Positions 1 through 10,403 of a stretch of DNA of 19,990 nt are shown here, one piece after another. The stretch spans positions 1-19,990 of the forward strand of contig JAGFNK010000849.1 of NCBI GenBank assembly GCA_025769875.1, read 5' to 3'. Numbering within the stretch: position 1 is the stretch's first letter; every line of letters begins with the position of its first letter. The position numbers and the translations under genes are program-made. This DNA is from Russula earlei. Lineage: Eukaryota; Basidiomycota; Agaricomycetes; Russulales; Russulaceae. The notes beneath the pieces were generated by a model. That model was not told where the DNA came from. It was given only the letters and a program-made list of their open reading frames with translations, and did not search any database.

Positions 1-750
1 CACCTGTTCCTTTGCATAGTATCTTTGAAACCCTCCCACTGGACCACTTTACTTGGCGAGCTCAACATGACATCTCTCGAGAAACTCGTTCTCGAAGGGG
101 ATATCCCAGGGCCAGCGCTCATTCGTTTTCTAACCAAGCACAAGGGCCTTAAGAGCATCCGTATCCAATGCAACGTGCCATTGGACCGCATTCAACCTAG
201 CCGTCAGCCTTTCCTACCCAATCTTCTGACCCTTTGTGCTCCATTGGGGATTTGCTGTGACATTGGAGAGCGACTGGGTAACTCAACAAGCCTTTACAAC
301 CTAGAAGTGGAAATGAGCCAATTCCAACCGCATGATCCTACCTTTCTTCGTCTCTTGCAAATTGTGAGCCATTTCCAGAACCTTGACCATCTTGGGCTTC
401 GAATTTTGCCGACTTTGCCATCTGCCTCACCGCATACAAACCTGAGCCACTATGATAGTGATGGTTACCCAACTCGTGAGCTAAGACAGATCCGCACTCT
501 GAGTTGGTTCCTGAACCAGGCTTGCTTATCACATAGAGATATGGTATGACCTTACCACATTTTCATCTTCCATGTCTTACCCATATAACAGGACATCATG
601 TGTGCCTATGTACAATCCTTTCCGATGGTAGAAAGGGTTTATTGGGAAGATGCGGGCGGTAAGTTGGGGACGGATGTCCTTGATGCACTACGTAGGGCAG
701 CAAAGCCCACGCTTCATACTGTCATTACCGAATTGCGTGGTCTCTCTTAG
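1..750 (+). CDS. F-box/LRR protein, 3' part only (left-arm copy)
   Basis: The frame is open from base 1. The first exon part is 1-543, followed by a 48-nt intron (544-591, GTATGA...ACAG, phase 0) and a last exon 592-750 of 52 codons ending in TAG. The protein has irregular leucine-rich segments such as TSLEKLVLEG, GLKSIRIQ and NLDHLGLRI, which suit the substrate-recognition part of a fungal F-box protein. The F-box itself is absent here but present in the right-arm copy (8200-9553). Only two bases differ between the copies over this stretch (about positions 48 and 56), apart from the mismatches at 1-2. With no promoter or F-box in view, I cannot say whether it is expressed; it may be a truncated duplicate. 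Confidence 0.8.
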
Positions 751-837
751 ATGAATGTGTGTGCGCATATGTGATGACGACTTGGCAGGTCGTTCATGTC
801 AATGTCAATACTTTCCTCGGTTTTATTCTGTGTGTGA

Positions 838-985
838 GAATTTGCATGAAAGCGCATATATGTGTATCTCCGTCATCGGGGAGATTGATCCCCATCGGCC
901 AATTATTGCCGATAAGGCACTTATGGCCCGCGGTTCTCTGGGTTTCACTGGCCGTGGCCATGTAGTAGGCAGATACTTAAGCGAG
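838..985 (-). repeat. Dispersed repeat R, left-arm copy
   Basis: Read on the minus strand it begins TTAAGTATCTG, continues with ACTACACGGCC, then GGGCCATAAGTGCC, a GATAATTG-like block, CCGATGACGGAGATA and ATGCGCTTTCATGCAAA. The same ordered blocks occur at 15178-15325, with a partial copy at about 13587-13650. It sits between the F-box stop and the kinase start. No long open frame of its own is credible. Its class (MITE, solo terminal repeat or other) is not resolved. Confidence 0.75.
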
Positions 986-1177
986 CGAGCTCGCGCACCC
1001 TGAACCACCCTGGTTTCGCTCAAGTATGTACGTCGAAGTGATCGTTCATATGGTACATGTAATTGCTGCCGCACACAACCTGTTTTAAGATTAGAGTTAA
1101 GAGAGAATCATTGACTGTGGGACCACGTACTGATTGCAGTAGGTGATTCTCACCTTTTCTTTGTCTCATCTCACAAC

Positions 1178-3544
1178 ATGGCCGTCATCCGTCCCAGCAC
1201 GCCGCCTCAAACCGAGCAAAGTAGTCTAACTATAACCTTTTCACCTCTAAAATAAGACCTATCAGGAAGTCACACACACACATCCACACCTCAAAAGCTA
1301 GCTTCAGAGAGATATAAGGACATGACCTGGGACGTATGTGACAAATTTGTCGGGCCTATGCCAATAGCCGAATTCCTCTCGGAATTCGTGCCAGAAGCAA
1401 GTCAAGCTCGAAAGACGGAGCGCATCATCAGCTTCGACAAGCGCTCCGTCTCACACAATGAGGATCACTTTGTCAGTCCCCACATTCAAGGGGGGATCCA
1501 CGCTCACGTACATGACAGATACAGGCAATCAAAACGTCTGGCCTCGCTGATAATCTCACATTCGTCAACACCACTGCCAAGCAAGATAAGGCAATCCTAG
1601 GGAGACCAGACATCATTATCTATCGGAAAAGGGAAGGTCATCAGGAAAATGAGCGGCTGACCTCACTGGACTGGAGAGCGGTCGATGTGTGGATCGAAAA
1701 CAAAAAGGGAAAAGAGGACATTTTTCACAACCTTACACATATGAGGCGAGAGGCTGGGGTCGAGTGTCACGTTAGGTGGACTGAGCGCGCGTATCGTGTG
1801 TGTGGTCAACTCACACATTATGCCACTTCTATCCATCATTCACAGTTTCGGGTCTTCTCTTACTCAATCATCCTCTTTGGAAAGGCAGAAGGGCGACTAC
1901 TGCGATGGGATCGCAGTGGTGCAATCTATACCGAGATATTCGATTGGACCAAAGATCCCAACACCCTTTCCGAATTCATCTGGAGGCTCAACTCTCTCAC
2001 TTTTGCCCAGCGTGGATACGACACCACTGTCACCTCGGTCTTGAAGAACGATAAGGGGGTTGGTGATGCACAGTCCATGCTGGCGGTATACATGGACGTC
2101 GAGAAAATTGAAGTTGAAGACCTTCGCCAGATTCTCGTCAATGACGATCATGCCATGGACGGACAGCCGAAGCCCTATATCATATGGAAACCAATATGGG
2201 AGACGAAAACCCTTTTTGGTCGGTCGACATTTGGATTTGTGTGCCATGACGTCGAACGGAATAAACTGGTTTACCTCAAAGATTACTGGTGTACCGATTT
2301 CCCAGGTATCGAGAAAGAAGGGGATATTTATCGCGATTTACTAGAAGCAAAAGTGCGTTTCATTCCGGAGTTGGGTCCAGCTGGCGACGTGCTGTCGACA
2401 CCGGAGCATTCACTCAACGTACAATGCACAAGGATGCAAGACTATGTGAAAGATGGCGAACGCAAACGTATTTGGTGTCCCGGTACACCGTGTGTCAAAT
2501 GATATGTCCACTACCGACTTGTCTTGAACATGCTCGGACAGCCGCTGAGTATGTTCGGATCGACTCGGGAGCTATGCCAGGTCATTCGGGATGCTATGAT
2601 CGGTGAGGATTGGTGTTACGTTTAAGTTTGTTGTTTGACAATTTGGAACAGCTCATATGGACGCATACGACAAAGCAAAAATTTTACATCGGGATGTGAG
2701 CGCAGGAAACATTCTGATCGCCCCAGATCGATCAGGTTTATTGATTGACTGGGACATGTCCAAGAGGGTGGATGTGACCCAGCAGAGACAACACTCCCAC
2801 ACGGTATGATCTGTTTATCCCCTATGCGCGGCGAATTGACTTCGTGTTCAGGGTACATGGCAGTTCATATCAACAGGACTTTTATTACACCCTCACGCTC
2901 GATCTCATCAAATTTCAGATGATATTGAATCCTTTTACTGGGTTCTTATTTATATTGTCATGAAATGCCGACATTCTGCGATCGAGGGCCAATCACAAGA
3001 TATGCAACGCGTATTTGATGGATACAGAGACGTGGATGAAGATGGTGTTATCCGGGGCGGTGACAGAAAGCTATCTTTCCTACACAAACTAATGCTTCAC
3101 CCGGATACGTTTGGTTTTGTCCCGGAACCATGCCGCCAGATCATTGAAGAGTTGCGCACCCTTCTTAAAACCTTCTATGATGATATTAACCCAAAATCAA
3201 TTATGCCCGAACCTCAAGCGGAGAGGAATGTCTGGACGGAGGTCAAGGATGCTCACGAGAAGCTTTGTTCTTCTGAATGGGTCTTGAATCTCATAACACG
3301 GAACCTGGAATCCAAAAATTGGTCCGACGATGACGGCAGCCTATCAAAGAACATCGTTGGTCATGATCCAACGTTCAGCAGGGGCTGCCGCAAGTGCAAG
3401 GCTAAAGATGATGATAGTCCTGTAGAAAAGGAAATGGGTCTATCATTCAACAAAAAGCGTAGAGGACGATATCCACCAAAAGGATCTTCACTTTCCAGGT
3501 ATAGCTCGTCGGCTGTCTCACAAAGCTTTCCATGTCCAAGGTAA
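1178..3544 (+). pseudogene. FunK1-type fungal protein kinase, broken copy (left arm)
   Basis: Four exons fit: 1178-1471, 1519-2602, 2652-2803 and 2852-3544, with introns of 47, 49 and 48 nt, all GT-AG and phase-consistent, totalling about 740 codons. Seen in order: an N-terminal FVGPMPIAEFL block, RPDIIIYR, a WDRSGAIYTEIF strand, KTLFGRSTFGF, VHYRLVL, the catalytic loop ILHRDVSAGNILI, the metal-binding LLIDWDMSK (DWD in place of DFG), GTWQFIS and DDIESFYWVL. This order is typical of the FunK1 family, a Ser/Thr/Tyr-like kinase group expanded in mushrooms. Two nonsense codons break it: TAA at 1253-1255 (TAC in the right copy) and TGA at 2500-2502 (present in both copies). The HRD and N residues needed for catalysis are intact, so the breaks look recent. 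A start at the later ATG 1322 would avoid the TAA but not the TGA. Confidence 0.88.
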
Positions 3545-4467
3545 TTCTTTAGTATGTCGTCACACAGTGTCCTGCTGTAAGGCGGCATCCCATTCCAGCC
3601 CTGCGTCATTGCTCTCGACCCTCTTTCATCGCGTACCGGTTCCACCTCCGCTGCCCAGCCAGCTCTCGACCCTCTTTCATCGCAGCTCATCGCTCTGGCT
3701 TGTCTTGTTCCACATCCATGTATCGCACTCCCAACTCGCGTCTTTCTGTCTCCCCAATCCCCCAATATCCCCCTCTCTCATAGATTGCGTCTCGTATGTA
3801 GAAACTCTAGTTACGCCTTGGAACAAGAGACCTGTTTTGTCCCTTCTTTTGTGTGTGTTTTCGCGAACTCAGCAAGCCGCCGCCCGCTGCCTTCAACACA
3901 GACTTGGTTCTTAGTGGGAAAATACAAACAAGATTCAATTATAAGAATGCTAACTATATTATTTGGCTCGAGTAAAATTGTAACAAAATGTAAAGCCCAG
4001 ATCTTCGCGTTGAGTTTAATCTGTGTGGTCAGTCTCTGTCATCGAGGCGATTGATCCCCATCGGGTGCAATTGATCCCCATCGGCCGATTATCGCCATGT
4101 AATGAGTAGACCATTCCTATTTAAAATTTGGTGTCATATTTGTGGATGCACTTTATGTCTCGATTTATTCAATATAAATCCATGTATTAACATACGCCAT
4201 TGTGTTAAGTTTATCCGAGTCTGCTAAGGCTAAATTGATCGGGCAAATTAAGTGTATATGATCCCCCTGGTGATTCGGGGCGACTCATGTTGCATCTTAG
4301 GTTACATAACTTGGGCACTGAGCTGCCCTCTCTTAAGCATTTGACTAAGTTCTAATTGTTTGGGTTGACATATTTACAATAATGCGATGCATGAGGAGAG
4401 GGCAACAAATCAATCAATTGTTTTAAAATAATTTGTAATCTGAGCTGAGTCAATTCAGTGGTCAATA
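3545..4467. other. AT-rich gene-free inner part of left arm
   Basis: After the kinase stop I find no supportable gene. Reading frames of up to 115 codons here are low-complexity, mirror each other in the two arms and match nothing I recognise. From about 3920 to the centre the sequence is AT-rich. It contains two direct copies of ATTGATCCCCATCGG 20 bp apart (4050-4064 and 4070-4084). The mirror image (4479-5401) has the same content and is likewise gene-free. Confidence 0.7.
4033..4110 (-). repeat. Shortened copy of repeat R downstream of the kinase (left arm)
   Basis: The plus strand reads TCTCTGTCATCGAGGCGATT followed by GATCCCCATCGG twice, then GGCCGATTATCGCC and CATGTAATGAGTAGAC. This parallels 868-970, where TCTCCGTCATCGGGGAGATT, GATCCCCATCGG, GGCCAATTATTGCC and CATGTAGTAGGCAG occur in the same order and orientation, with about 50 bp more between the last two blocks. 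The kinase gene is therefore flanked by direct copies of one repeat. Confidence 0.55.
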
Positions 4468-4835
4468 AAGGTGAAATATATTGACCACTGAATTGACTCA
4501 GCTCAGATTACAAATTATTTTAAAACAATTGATTGATTTGTTGCCCTCTCCTCATGCATCGCATTATTGTAAATATGTCAACCCAAACAATTAGAACTTA
4601 GTCAAATGCTTAAGAGAGGGCAGCTCAGTGCCCAAGTTATGTAACCTAAGATGCAACATGAGTCGCCCCGAATCACCAGGGGGATCATATACACTTAATT
4701 TGCCCGATCAATTTAGCCTTAGCAGACTCGGATAAACTTAACACAATGGCGTATGTTAATACATGGATTTATATTGAATAAATCGAGACATAAAGTGCAT
4801 CCACAAATATGACACCAAATTTTAAATAGGAATGG

Positions 4836-4913
4836 TCTACTCATTACATGGCGATAATCGGCCGATGGGGATCAATTGCACCCGATGGGGATCAATCGCC
4901 TCGATGACAGAGA
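4836..4913 (+). repeat. Shortened copy of repeat R (right arm)
   Basis: This is the mirror of 4033-4110 in the right arm. It carries two CCGATGGGGATCAAT units and CTCGATGACAGAGA. I found no base differences from the left copy. Confidence 0.55.
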
Positions 4914-5401
4914 CTGACCACACAGATTAAACTCAACGCGAAGATCTGGGCTTTACATTTTGTTACAATTTTACTCGAGCCAAATAATATAGTTAGCATT
5001 CTTATAATTGAATCTTGTTTGTATTTTCCCACTAAGAACCAAGTCTGTGTTGAAGGCAGCGGGCGGCGGCTTGCTGAGTTCGCGAAAACACACACAAAAG
5101 AAGGGACAAAACAGGTCTCTTGTTCCAAGGCGTAACTAGAGTTTCTACATACGAGACGCAATCTATGAGAGAGGGGGATATTGGGGGATTGGGGAGACAG
5201 AAAGACGCGAGTTGGGAGTGCGATACATGGATGTGGAACAAGACGAGCCAGAGCGATGAGCTGCGATGAAAGAGGGTCGAGAGCTGGCTGGGCAGCGGAG
5301 GTGGAACCGGTACGCGATGAAAGAGGGTCGAGAGCAATGACGCAGGGCTGGAATGGGATGCCGCCTTACAGCAGGACACTGTGTGACGACGTACTAAAGA
5401 A

Positions 5402-7772
5402 TTACCTTGGACATGGAAAGCTTTGTGAGACAGCCGACGAGCTATACCTGGAAAGTGAAGATCCTTTTGGTGGATATCGTCCTCTACGCTTTTTGTTGAA
5501 TGATAGACCCATTTCCTTTTCTACAGGACTATCATCATCTTTAGCCTTGCACTTGCGGCAGCCCCTGCTGAACGTTGGATCATGACCAACGATGTTCTTT
5601 GATAGGCTGCCGTCATCGTCGGACCAATTTTTGGATTCCAGGTTCCGTGTTATGAGATTCAAGACCCATTCAGAAGAACAAAGCTTCTCGTGAGCATCCT
5701 TGACCTCCGTCCAGACATTCCTCTCCGCTTGAGGTTCGGGCATAATTGATTTTGGGTTAATATCATCATAGAAGGTTTTAAGAAGGGTGCGCAACTCTTC
5801 AATGATCTGGCGGCATGGTTCCGGGACAAAACCAAACGTATCCGGGTGAAGCATTAGTTTGTGTAGGAAAGATAGCTTTCTGTCACCGCCCCGGATAACA
5901 CCATCTTCATCCACGTCTCTGTATCCATCAAATACGCGTTGCATATCTTGTGATTGGCCCTCGATCGCAGAATGTCGGCATTTCATGACAATATAAATAA
6001 GAACCCAGTAAAAGGATTCAATATCATCTGAAATTTGATGAGATCGAGCGTGAGGGTGTAATAAAAGTCCTGTTGATATGAACTGCCATGTACCCTGAAC
6101 ACGAAGTCAATTCGCCGCGCATAGGGGATAAACAGATCATACCGTGCGGGAGTGTTGTCTCTGCTGGGTCACATCCACCCTCTTGGACATGTCCCAGTCA
6201 ATCAATAAACCTGATCGATCTGGGGCGATCAGAATGTTTCCTGCGCTCACATCCCGATGTAAAATTTTTGCTTTGTCGTATGCGTCCATATGAGCTGTTC
6301 CAAATTGTCAAACAACAAACTTAAACGTAACGCCAATCCTCACCGATCATAGCATCCCGAATGACCTGGCATAGCTCCCGAGTCGATCCGAACGTACTCA
6401 GCGGCTGTCCGAGCGTGTTCAAGACAAGTCGGTAGTGGACATATCATTTGACGCGCAGGTGTACCGGGACACCAAATACGTTTGCGTTCGCCATCTTTCA
6501 CATAGTCTTGCGTCCTTGTGCATTGTACGTCGAGTGAATGCTCTGGTGTCGACAGCACGTCGCCAGCTGGACCCAACTCCGGAATGAAATGCACTTTTGC
6601 TTCTAGTAAATCGCGATAAATATCCCCTTCTTTCTCGATACCTGGGAAATCGGTATGCCAGTAATCTTTGAGGTAAACCAGTTTATTCCGTTCGACGTCA
6701 TGGCACACAAATCCAAACGTCGACCGACCAAAAAGGGTTTTCGTCTCCCATATTGGTTTCCATATGATATAGGGCTTCGGCTGTCCTGTCCGTGGCATGA
6801 TCGTCATTGACGAGAATCTGGCGAAGGTCTTCAACTTCAATTTTCTCGACGTCCATGTATACCGCCAGCGTGGACTGTGCATCACCAACCCCCTTATCGT
6901 TCTTCGAGACCGAGGTGACAGTGGTGTCGTATCCACGCTGGGCAAAAGTGAGAGAGTTGAGCCTCCAGATGAATTCGGAAAGGGTGTTGGGATTTTTGGT
7001 CCAATCGAATATCTCGGTATAGATTGCACCACTGCGATCCCATCGCAGTAGTCGCCCTTCTGCCTTTCCAAAGAGGATGATCGAGTAAGAGAAGACCCGA
7101 AACTGTGAACTGATGGATAGAAGTGGCATAATGTGTGAGTTGACCACACACACGATACGCGCGCTCAGTCCACCTAACGTGACACTCGACCCCAGCCTCT
7201 CGCCTCATATGTGTAAGGTTGTGAAAAATGTCCTCTTTTCCCTTTTTGTTTTCGATCCACACATCGACCGCTCTCCAGTCCAGTGAGGTCAGCCGCTCGT
7301 TTTCCTGATGACCTTCCCTTTTCCGATAGATAACGATGTCTGGTCTCCCTAGGATTGCCTTATCTTGCTTGGCAGTGGTGTTGACGAATGTGAGATTATC
7401 AGCGAGGCCGGACGTTTTGATTGCCTGTATCTGTCATGTACGTGAGCGTGGATCCCCCCTTGAATGTGGGGACTGACAAAGTGATCCTCATTGTGTGAGA
7501 CTGGAGCACTTGTCGAAGCTGATGATGCGCTCTGTCTTTCGAGCTTGGCTTGCTTCTGGCACGAATTCTGAGAGGAATTCGGCTATTGGCATAGGCCCGA
7601 CAAATTTGTCACATACGTCCCAGGTCATGTCCTTATATCTCTCTGAAGCTAGCTTTTGAGGTGTGGATGTGTGTGTGTGACTTCCTGATAGGTCGTATTT
7701 TAGAGGTGAAAAGGTTATAGTTAGACTACTTTGCTCGGTTTGAGGCGGCGTGCTGGGACGGATGACGGCCAT
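5402..7772 (-). pseudogene. FunK1-type fungal protein kinase, broken copy (right arm)
   Basis: This is the inverted copy of 1178-3544. By mirroring, the exons are 7478-7772, 6344-7430, 6143-6294 and 5402-6094, with the same introns. The early TAA of the left copy is TAC here, so the N-terminus from ATG 7772 reads normally for about 88 codons. A 1-nt insertion near 7502 then shifts the frame, and three more insertions follow near 7110, 6786 and 6457. The TGA shared with the left copy is also present. The last two exons, including HRDVSAGN and the GTWQFIS region, are intact, and the final 194 residues are identical to the left copy. As written neither copy can make the full kinase, and their private lesions are different. 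Confidence 0.87.
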
Positions 7773-7964
7773 GTTGTGAGATGAGACAAAGAAAAGGTGA
7801 GAATCACCTACTGCAATCAGTACGTGGTCCCACAGTCAATGATTCTCTCTTAACTCTAATCTTAAAACAGGTTGTGTGCGGCAGCAATTACATGTACCAT
7901 ATGAACGATCACTTCGATGTACATACTTGAGCGAAACCAGGGTGGTTCAGGGTGCGCGAGCTCG

Positions 7965-8170
7965 CTCGCTTAAGTATCTGCCTACTACACGGCCACGGCC
8001 AGTGAAACCCAGAGAACCGCGGGCCATAAGTGCCTTATCGGCAATAATTGGCCGATGGGGATCAATCTCCCCGATGACGGAGATACACATATATGCGCTT
8101 TCATGCAAATTCTCACACACAGAATAAAACCGAGGAAAGTATTGACATTGACATGAACGACCTGCCAAGT
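7965..8170 (+). repeat. Dispersed repeat R, right-arm copy with 3' tail
   Basis: It starts TTAAGTATCTG (about 7971) and runs through ACTACACGGCC, GGGCCATAAGTGCC, CCGATGACGGAGATA and TGCGCTTTCATGCAAATTCTC. It then continues to ATTGACATTGACATGAAC and ACCTGCCA near 8165. The copy at 15178-15585 has all these blocks in the same order, with about 230 bp extra before the ATTGACATTG block. In both places the repeat lies just downstream of a minus-strand gene (the F-box gene here, the coiled-coil gene there). Confidence 0.72.
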
Positions 8171-8199
8171 CGTCATCACATATGCGCACACACATTCAT

Positions 8200-9553
8200 C
8201 TAAGAGAGACCACGCAATTCGGTAATGACAGTATGAAGCGTGGGCTTTGCTGCCCTACGTAGTGCATCAAGGACATCCGTCCCCAACTTACCGCCCGCAT
8301 CTTCCCAATAAACCCTTTCTACCATCGGAAAGGATTGTACATAGGCACACATGATGTCCTGTTATATGGGTAAGACATGGAAGATGAAAATGTGGTAAGG
8401 TCATACCATATCTCTATGTGATAAGCAAGCCTGGTTCAGGAACCAACTCAGAGTGCGGATCTGTCTTAGCTCACGAGTTGGGTAACCATCACTATCATAG
8501 TGGCTCAGGTTTGTATGCGGTGAGGCAGATGGCAAAGTCGGCAAAATTCGAAGCCCAAGATGGTCAAGGTTCTGGAAATGGCTCACAATTTGCAAGAGAC
8601 GAAGAAAGGTAGGATCATGCGGTTGGAATTGGCTCATTTCCACTTCTAGGTTGTAAAGGCTTGTTGAGTTACCCAGTCGCTCTCCAATGTCACAGCAAAT
8701 CCCCAATGGAGCACAAAGGGTCAGAAGATTGGGTAGGAAAGGCTGACGGCTAGGTTGAATGCGGTCCAATGGCACGTTGCATTGGATACGGATGCTCTTA
8801 AGGCCCTTGTGCTTGGTTAGAAAACGAATGAGCGCTGGCCCTGGGATATCCCCTTCGAGAACGAGTTTCTCGAGAGATGTCATGTTGAGCTCACCAAGTA
8901 AAGCGGTCCAGTGGGAGGGTTTCAAAGATACTATGCAAAGGAACAGGGACTCGATAGGTGAGTGCTTGAGAATCCCCATCGTGGTTTCCGCGATTCCGGG
9001 AGCGAAGGCGTAATCAGATGAAATATCAAGTAAAATTAATTGTGTGAGAGCTGCATGCTCCGCTTTGTAAGGCGATGGAGGAAGGAAGACAATCCACAGA
9101 ACCGAATCCTGCGAAGTGCAGTCGTGTGAGTGGTAGGGTGTTAAACAGTTGGTGCATTTTGATGAACCCAGAGGCCAGCAGAAGCGGATCGGACCCATGG
9201 AGAAGAAGGTGGAAATCCCGAAGATTGCGCGTATTTGAAGGCTCGATAAGGAAACGGGTAAGGAATCTCATCGCAGTTCGGGCCTCCAGTGGGGAGCAAG
9301 GGATGGAACAGAACATCTTTTCGGGGGGTTTGAAGGTGTGAATAGCAGACCACAGTCCAAGAGACGCATATCCGCTCAGTTCATGTAGTGTCACTTCTGA
9401 GCCCCCTTCACTTGTGTCGTTCACCTCAAGCCCACAGCGGTGCAAGTACTCTGGTAAGAGCGATCGACCTATGGATCGTGAAGCAAGTACCAATGTTCGA
9501 AGATCGTCATTGTCCAGATGGGTGGAAATCATAAGAAGTAGTTCGACAGGCAT
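8200..9553 (-). CDS. F-box/LRR protein, complete copy with one frame break
   Basis: The start ATG at 9553 has a purine at -3 (GGACATG). Residues 1-30 read MPVELLLMISTHLDNDDLRT and onwards, a clear F-box (the segment that binds Skp1 in SCF ubiquitin ligases). Irregular leucine-rich repeats follow, the likely substrate-binding part. The last intron is 8359-8406 and the last exon 8200-8358, giving about 435 residues. The frame slips near 9078-9088: the upstream frame reads DCLPSSIALQ into a stop, while the downstream frame picks up at LPPSPYKAEHAALTQLILLD. The junction is a doubled TTCC on the minus strand, so a 4-bp slippage would explain it. A 52-nt intron from GTTCTG to GCAG there is phase-compatible but has a weak donor. 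The inverted-repeat boundary (about 8947) falls inside this gene. If the TTCC reading is right, the gene is a pseudogene. Confidence 0.78.
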
Positions 9554-10403
9554 GTCCTGGATCCCTGTGCACTACAAAAGTTGTTACGGAATGGAAATTT
9601 GCATGAACGGTCAGCGTAGAAGGTGTGTTTGATGCTGCTGTACTCGGCGTCTCTTAACTGCCTTCCAACGATTACAATCGGTTGATGAGCAAAAGCGCCG
9701 TTTCCGCTCATTTCCGTCTGGTGGGCGCTCCAACTGTTGGGTTTATGAGTGGAGGACAGTCAGACATACGCATTGGCACAGAGGCTCACCCGGTGACATT
9801 TGCAATTGCGTGGTGGTGATGGTGGTGGTGACACAGTATTCCCTTGTCGTTTGACTGCAGTCGAATGGCGAAGGGGATTAAGCAATGAAGGGTTCAATAC
9901 CATGCTTGCGATCGGGTTGTTGTGATACAGAGGCGATTGTCACCGTCATGGTCTCCATGGGTTTAAATTCCTTGAGAAGGTGCAGGTACTATTGTGGGCT
10001 CAAACTGTATATTCGGGAGATCGAGACGCATATGCGTATACATCGGCAGCTCGTCATAATTGGTTAGGGAGAAACGAGTCATTATCACATGACGAGGATA
10101 ATTGTTATCGCCAACAAGCACGATGACGAGCGACCAACAGTTAGTGCGTTTGGGAAGAGATAGAAGACATTCTTACGTGTACTTCTCAAAAGCATAGAAC
10201 ATAGTGCCCTTTTGCAGCACTGTCGAGGAGAGAAGGGTATCACCCAGCACGCATGTTCATGAGAGCGGCACTAACTTTGGGGATAATTGTTCTCGCCGTG
10301 GGCGCCTATAGGGCGGTCCCTTACGCTTAGAGGTGAGATCATTAGTGGGTCTGAGCGTCAGACTGTGTAATAAAAGGTCCATACTTACCATGAGGTTTTA
10401 TCA
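9554..10403. other. Intergenic region, no supportable gene
   Basis: I see no coding pattern on either strand. There is a short GGT-rich run at about 9810-9830. At about 10080-10115 the sequence ATTATCACATGACG, then GGATAATTGTTATCGCC, resembles the TATCACATG...GATAATTG core of repeat R at about 15265. A second GGATAATTGTTCTCGCC lies near 10280. These may be decayed relatives of repeat R. The F-box promoter should lie just right of 9553, but I see no clear core element. Confidence 0.5.

Larger units (their letters stand above)
3..4467 (+). repeat. Left arm of a giant inverted repeat (about 4.47 kb)
   Basis: Every base from about position 3 to 4467 has a reverse-complement partner between 4479 and 8947. 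Near the centre paired coordinates sum to 8946, and at the outer end to 8950, so the right arm has four extra single bases. The arms meet at GGTCAATA / TATTGACC around an 11-nt spacer (AAGGTGAAATA). By hand comparison the arms are more than 99% identical. The first two bases of the window do not match the expected partners, so the arm either ends here or continues past the edge with mismatches. The arm holds an F-box gene 3' part, a dispersed repeat, a broken kinase gene and an AT-rich centre. Confidence 0.97.
4479..8947 (-). repeat. Right arm of the giant inverted repeat
   Basis: This is the reverse complement of 3-4467. It differs by roughly 26 transitions, one transversion and four 1-nt insertions (near 6457, 6786, 7110 and 7502), all four inside the kinase gene. 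The outer boundary at about 8947 lies inside the F-box coding sequence, which continues uninterrupted into unique DNA. The right arm is therefore in its original context, while the left arm is either a partial duplicate or is cut by the window edge. Segments of 2.8-3.5 kb and 3.8-4.47 kb (left-arm coordinates) show no differences that I found. Confidence 0.97.

Noticed and set aside
755..1074. Several 68-83 codon frames on both strands (and mirrors at 7876-8195)
   Set aside because: They lie inside dispersed repeat R and overlap each other in different frames.
3361..3765. Minus-strand frame of 134 codons, mirrored at 5181-5585
   Set aside because: It overlaps the kinase last exon antisense and is Arg/Gly-rich low complexity; it exists in both arms simply because they are copies.
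3567..4054. Plus-strand frames of 115 and 89 codons and their right-arm mirrors
   Set aside because: Ser/Pro/Leu-biased, no family resemblance and no splice logic; the region reads as kinase 3' flank.
4440..4520. Central palindrome as a transcription terminator or replication origin
   Set aside because: The hairpin is only the tip of the 4.47-kb inverted repeat; nothing specific to a terminator or origin is seen.
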